Shown here: positions 5,840 through 9,331 of the stretch, in pieces
Layout: the number at the start of each line of letters is the position of its first letter
Numbering within the stretch: position 1 is the first letter of the stretch
Source: JBHEKP01 sp041859375
GTDB taxonomy: Bacteria > Hydrogenedentota > Hydrogenedentia > Hydrogenedentales > CAITNO01
DNA: 9,331 bases
Assembly (NCBI GenBank): GCA_041859375.1
Contig: JBHEKP010000327.1
Coordinates: 1-9,331 of the forward strand
Direction: 5' to 3'
The notes under the pieces: model-generated
Seen by the model: only the letters and a program-made list of their open reading frames with translations
Told to the model about the DNA's origin: nothing
Database searches by the model: none
Program-made: the position numbers and the translations under genes

Positions 5840-6820
5840 TCACCAGCCGCGCGCCTTCATCGCCTCCATGGATTCCCGGTCGGTGGCGTGGGGTGGTTCC
5901 GGGGAGAGCGCCGAAATCCCGGCCCGCTCCTCCGGTGTGAGCCTCAAGTCAATGCATCCCAGGGTGTCCCGGAATTGTTCCAGGGTGCGCGCGCCGATGA
6001 GGGTGGACGTGATTCCCGGGCGGCTCATGACCCATGCCGCCGCCAGTGCCGCCGGGGATTGGCCCCTTGACCGGGCGTATTCCACAAACCGGCCCGCCAC
6101 TTCGGCGTAAACGGGGTTGGCGTAGCGCTGCCGGTACATTTCCGCCTCGTTCAGCCGTCCCGTGCCGCCGGTGAGGTATTTCCCCGTGAGCAACCCCGCG
6201 CCCAGCGCGTTGTAGGGCACCACGGCCAGCCCCTCATGTTCCGCCATCGGCAGGATTTCCACCTCCGCCTGGCGCTTCACCAGGCTGTACATGGGCTGCA
6301 CGCACACCACCGGGGCGTAATTGCGCAGTTGTGCGACGCCGACGGCCTTCATCATCTGCCAGGCGGCGAAATTGGAAAGGCCCACGTAAAGGATCTTCCC
6401 CTGCTCCACCAGGGTGTTGTAGGCGCGCAGGGACTCGTCGATGCAGGTGTTCTCGTCCCAGTGGTGCAGGTAGAGCAGATCAATCCGGTCGGTTTGCAGG
6501 CGTTTCAGCGATTTTTCCACGGCGTTCATGATGTTTCGCCGCGAGAGCCCCTGGTCGTTCATGCCGCCGCCGGCGGGGAAAAATATTTTTGAGGTCAGAA
6601 TAATCCCGTCGCGGTGCGGGCCAATCCAGCGCCCCACAATCTCCTCGGTGATTCCCTTGTTGTAATTGTGCGCCGAGTCAAAGAAATTTATGCCCCGTTC
6701 CAGCGCCTCGTCCATGAGCGCGCGGGAGGCGGCCTCATCGGATTCGTTGCCAAAAGTCATGGTTCCCAGGCATATTTCCGAAACAAGCAGGCCTGTCTTT
6801 CCCAAACGGTTGTAACGCAT
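5840..6820 (-). CDS. Aldo/keto reductase family oxidoreductase
   Basis: 326-residue NAD(P)H-dependent reductase of the aldo/keto reductase superfamily, a cytoplasmic TIM barrel that reduces aldehydes and ketones or oxidises sugars. The N-terminus RLGKTGLLVSEICLGTMTFG is classic. The catalytic tetrad is visible as D48 (FFDSA), Y53 (HNYNKG), K78 (LTSKIFF) and H119 (LHHWDEN). The C-terminal cofactor segment is IGARTLEQFRDTLG (275-288). The usual Gly after the catalytic Tyr is Asn here. Length matches the bacterial YghZ/IolS-like groups, but the substrate cannot be assigned. The start is ATG, with a purine-rich AAGGA about 12 bases upstream. It is upstream of, and in the same direction as, the kinase operon (97 bp to the kinase ATG), and divergent from the DUF2851 gene. 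Confidence 0.95.
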   Translation of the reverse strand: MRYNRLGKTGLLVSEICLGTMTFGNESDEAASRALMDEALERGINFFDSAHNYNKGITEEIVGRWIGPHRDGIILTSKIFFPAGGGMNDQGLSRRNIMNAVEKSLKRLQTDRIDLLYLHHWDENTCIDESLRAYNTLVEQGKILYVGLSNFAAWQMMKAVGVAQLRNYAPVVCVQPMYSLVKRQAEVEILPMAEHEGLAVVPYNALGAGLLTGKYLTGGTGRLNEAEMYRQRYANPVYAEVAGRFVEYARSRGQSPAALAAAWVMSRPGITSTLIGARTLEQFRDTLGCIDLRLTPEERAGISALSPEPPHATDRESMEAMKARGW

Positions 6821-6854
6821 CTCTTGTCCGTTTCCTTATGGTTTGTCCCCCCGC

Positions 6855-6884
6855 ATTTTACCCTTTTTGGGCGGCCTGTTTGAA
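6855..6884 (-). promoter_or_regulatory. Candidate promoter of the aldo/keto reductase gene
   Basis: Read leftward: TTCAAA (6884-6879), an 18-bp spacer, then TAAAAT (6860-6855). The boxes match sigma-70 consensus at four and five of six positions. It would start transcription about 28 bases before the reductase ATG. The divergent DUF2851 gene shares this 127-bp gap; I see no equally good promoter for it. Confidence 0.4.
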
Positions 6885-6947
6885 CCTTTCGGGGGAAATG
6901 TGAAATGGTTAGCGGGAAAACAACTCACAGGAGCCGGGCAAAACGGC

Positions 6948-8387
6948 ATGGGCGGCGTTTTTTCAGAGGAATACGGGCGCGTTCGGGAAAACTGCGGCGT
7001 GGTGCGTGAGCAGGGGGCCGGGCCGGATGAGGCGCTGCTCCAACGGGCGTGGCTGGCGCGCCCCTGGGGCGAGGCCGAACTGCGCACGGTGGAGGGCCAC
7101 CAGGTGCGGGTGCTTTCCCCCGGCTGGCACAATCCCGGCGAAGGCCCGGATTTTTTGAACGCCCAGCTTCTTTTCAACGGCGTCCTGCATGCGGGTGATG
7201 TCGAACTCCACCTGGAACCGGGTGGCTGGCGCGCCCACGGGCACCAGCAGGATTCCCGGTATGACAATGTCATCCTCCATGTGGTCTTTCGCGGCGTGGG
7301 CCGGTCCAAGCCGGTGATCCGCACGAAATCGGACCGCCGCGTTGCCACCCTGGTGCTGGGGGATCTGATATCCGACTTCTTCCCCCCCCTGGAGGGGGGC
7401 GGCATTGCGGGCGACCCGGCCCGGTGCGGCCGCTGCGCGGAGGGCTTTTCCAGCGGCGCGCGGGGGCGCATCCCCGCATTTTTAAGGCTGGCCGGGCAGT
7501 GGCGCATGGTGGCCAAGGCGCGTGCGCTGCGTGAGCGCGCGGACACGGCGGGCATGGACCAGGCCGTTTACGAGGCGGTGATGGCCGCCTGCGGTTACAG
7601 CCGGTACAAGGCGGAATTCCGGATGCTCGCCCGGCAGCTGCCCTATGAGCGGGCGGCGCAGCTTGCCCGGCAGGATCCCTTCCTGCTTGAGGCGGCGTAT
7701 TTTGTGCTGGCGGGGCTTTTCCCGGAGGCGGAGCCCGAAACGGACAACGCCGCCGCGCTGGATCATTACCGGCGGCTCAGGAATGTCCGGGAATCCAGCC
7801 TGCCGGGACTGCGCTGCCTGGGGGCGCAGTGGCCCCGCGCGGGGGTGCGCCCCGCCAACCTTCCCGAGCGGCGTCTGGCGGGGGCCGCCCGGATTGTGGC
7901 GCGCACCGCCGCCACCGGACTGGCCGCGATGGTGGAGCATGCCTGGCGGGAGCCCCTCGCCATCAGGGCGCGCCTGGACAGGTTTTCCGAATTCTTCCCC
8001 GCCCCCCTGGGGTTTTGGGCGCGGCACTACACTTGGACCGGAAGAACCCAGCCCGCGCCCGTGGCGGTGTTCGGCGCGGGGCGCGCGCTTTCGGTCACGG
8101 GAAATGTGTTTGTGCCCGCCGGGCTGGCAACGGCCAGGAAATCCAGGAACCTGACGCTGGAGGCGCGGGTGCTGGAGTTTTTCGAATGGATGCCGGGCGA
8201 GCCGGACAATTCAGTGACAAAAAAGATGAAACGCTGGCTGCTGAACCCGCCGCCGCGCTCCATGTCCTTCCAGTTGCAGCAGGGGCTGCTCCAGATGCAC
8301 CAGGACTGGTGCGAGACCAACCCCTCCTGCCGCAACTGCGCCTTCGCCCGGTACCTTGAGGAGAGCACCCCGGCGGACTCCGGTTGA
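6948..8387 (+). CDS. DUF2851 family protein of unknown function
   Basis: About 479 residues, with the DUF2851 signature near the N-terminus: NPGEGPDFLNA, then GDVELHLEPGGW, then a His-rich HGHQQDSRYDNVILHVV (about residues 62-112). The end carries a Cys cluster, C455 and then SCRNC (C461, C464), a possible metal site. No signal peptide or membrane segment is apparent, so it is probably cytoplasmic. The family's role is not established as far as I know. The frame is open back to a TTG at 6843, but I choose the ATG at 6948: AGGAG lies at 6929-6933 (14 bases away, rather long), and the upstream 35 residues are glycine-rich and unlike the family. A GC hairpin (7384-7399) falls inside the coding region. 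The Gfo/Idh/MocA gene begins 71 bp downstream in the same direction. Confidence 0.85.
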   Translation: MGGVFSEEYGRVRENCGVVREQGAGPDEALLQRAWLARPWGEAELRTVEGHQVRVLSPGWHNPGEGPDFLNAQLLFNGVLHAGDVELHLEPGGWRAHGHQQDSRYDNVILHVVFRGVGRSKPVIRTKSDRRVATLVLGDLISDFFPPLEGGGIAGDPARCGRCAEGFSSGARGRIPAFLRLAGQWRMVAKARALRERADTAGMDQAVYEAVMAACGYSRYKAEFRMLARQLPYERAAQLARQDPFLLEAAYFVLAGLFPEAEPETDNAAALDHYRRLRNVRESSLPGLRCLGAQWPRAGVRPANLPERRLAGAARIVARTAATGLAAMVEHAWREPLAIRARLDRFSEFFPAPLGFWARHYTWTGRTQPAPVAVFGAGRALSVTGNVFVPAGLATARKSRNLTLEARVLEFFEWMPGEPDNSVTKKMKRWLLNPPPRSMSFQLQQGLLQMHQDWCETNPSCRNCAFARYLEESTPADSG

Positions 8388-8445
8388 AATGCCCCGCGCT
8401 TAAATGCTTGAATCTTTCCCATTCCGGCCCCCGCAGGCAACCAAA

Positions 8446-8450
8446 AAGGA
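8446..8450 (+). promoter_or_regulatory. Ribosome-binding site of the Gfo/Idh/MocA gene
   Basis: AAGGA with eight bases to the ATG at 8459, the best-spaced ribosome-binding site in the window. It fixes the start, and the encoded protein then begins with the Rossmann motif expected at a family N-terminus. Confidence 0.7.
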
Positions 8451-8458
8451 ACACAGTC

Positions 8459-9331
8459 ATGGCCCCCCTGAAAGTCGCCATCGTTGGCATGGGCAATATC
8501 GGCAACGTCCACGCCCGCTGCTACATGAACAACCCCCTGGCAAAGATTGCCGCCGTGTGCGACATCGTCCGCGAGAAGGCCGACGCGGCCGCGGCGGCCT
8601 ACGGGGCGAAAGCCTTTTACAGCGTCGGGGACATGCTTCGTTCGGGCGTCAAAATCGACTGCGCCAGCATGTGCACCGCCGGGAGGGAGAACGGGGGCGA
8701 TCATTACACGCCCACGATGGAACTGCTTGCGGCGGGCATTCCCACGCTTGGCGAAAAGCCCATCTCAAACGAGGTGGACAAGGCGAAGAAGATGGTGGCG
8801 CTGGCGAAGAAAATGAAGGTGCGCTACGCGATCAATCTGAACCACCGCTTCACCCCCGCCGCGAAACTCGCCAAACAGTGGGTGGACGGGGGCAGGCTGG
8901 GGCACCTCCACATCATCAACATGACCATGTGGATTGACAACCCCAACGAGACGGCGGAGCATTTCCATGTGCGGGCGCTGCACCCCCACTCCATTGACGT
9001 GATGCGTTATTTCTGCGGGGATGTGGCGAAGGTGCAGGCCTTTTTCAACCACGGACGGACCAGGGACGGAAAGGTCCGCAAGTGCTGGTCGAACCTCCAG
9101 GCCAACATGTTGTTCAAGAACGGCGTGGTGGGCCACCTCACGGGCAGCTACGACGCGGGCGGCGGCTTCGGCCTGGAGCGCTGCGAGGTGACGGGCAGCC
9201 TGGGGCGCTTTGTGCTGGAGGAGGCCTGCGAGGATGTGACCCTTTACAGCCGCAGCAACAGCGGCAGGGAGTCGCACCACCACCTAGGCGGCATGACCAA
9301 CTTCAGCGAGACCTTTGCCAGCCGCATCAAC
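8459..9331 (+). CDS. Gfo/Idh/MocA family NAD(P)-dependent oxidoreductase (3' end outside the window)
   Basis: The first 291 residues of a dehydrogenase that runs off the window end without a stop codon. The N-terminal Rossmann fold opens with VAIVGMGNIGNVHA (GxGxxG, residues 10-15, followed by H18). The family's catalytic EKP is at 99-101 (K100), and ALHPHSID (H175, H177, D180) supplies the second catalytic motif, followed by the start of the alpha/beta C-terminal domain. Members oxidise or epimerise sugars, inositols and related polyols in the cytoplasm with NAD(P); the substrate is not evident here. There is no Tat signal, unlike many paralogues in related phyla. The family is usually about 330-400 residues, so roughly the last fifth to a quarter is missing. 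It follows the DUF2851 gene after 71 bp, with no clear terminator between them. Confidence 0.95.
   Translation, partial: MAPLKVAIVGMGNIGNVHARCYMNNPLAKIAAVCDIVREKADAAAAAYGAKAFYSVGDMLRSGVKIDCASMCTAGRENGGDHYTPTMELLAAGIPTLGEKPISNEVDKAKKMVALAKKMKVRYAINLNHRFTPAAKLAKQWVDGGRLGHLHIINMTMWIDNPNETAEHFHVRALHPHSIDVMRYFCGDVAKVQAFFNHGRTRDGKVRKCWSNLQANMLFKNGVVGHLTGSYDAGGGFGLERCEVTGSLGRFVLEEACEDVTLYSRSNSGRESHHHLGGMTNFSETFASRIN

Noticed and set aside
6843..6947. TTG (6843) or GTG (6900) start for the DUF2851 gene
   Set aside because: No usable ribosome-binding site precedes the TTG, and the purines before the GTG are too close. The added residues are low-complexity and overlap the candidate promoter of the divergent gene.
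8404..8937. Plus-strand open frame of 177 codons across the start of the last gene
   Set aside because: Out of frame with the Gfo/Idh/MocA gene that opens at 8459 with a good ribosome-binding site and a clear Rossmann motif.

Overview
The window is GC-rich, densely coded bacterial DNA. It has no rRNA, tRNA, CRISPR array or phage genes. The gene set suggests an uncultured, Gram-negative-type lineage: a lipoprotein with a signal peptide, a Hanks-type Ser/Thr kinase, an L,D-transpeptidase, a DUF2851 protein and a Gfo/Idh/MocA oxidoreductase. Hydrogenedentota, Planctomycetota or a neighbouring phylum would fit. That placement is inferred from gene content, not shown by any marker gene.

Positions 1-1106 are a complete IS30-family insertion sequence with perfect 37-bp terminal inverted repeats and one intact DDE transposase. 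The window begins on the first base of the element, so the left target flank is not visible. A short intergenic stretch (1107-1261) follows. It carries degenerate ~20-bp direct repeats and a strong leftward intrinsic terminator.

Positions 1262-5742 hold a compact minus-strand operon. In transcription order it encodes a cytoplasmic Ser/Thr protein kinase, a membrane-anchored TPR-like/LysM/YkuD L,D-transpeptidase, a GAF-GGDEF diguanylate cyclase and a small lipoprotein. Gaps are 3 and 24 bp, then a 4-base ATGA stop/start overlap. A near-consensus sigma-70-type promoter (TTGACG-N17-TAATAT) lies just upstream, and the terminator lies just downstream, so the unit looks self-contained. It joins phospho-signalling, c-di-GMP synthesis and peptidoglycan cross-linking, and is the most interesting part of the window.

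Positions 5840-6820 encode an aldo/keto reductase on the minus strand with its own candidate promoter. It is divergent from a plus-strand DUF2851 gene of unknown function (6948-8387). That gene is followed by the first 291 codons of a Gfo/Idh/MocA oxidoreductase (8459 to the window end). The last two share orientation and may be co-transcribed, but nothing in the sequence ties them functionally.
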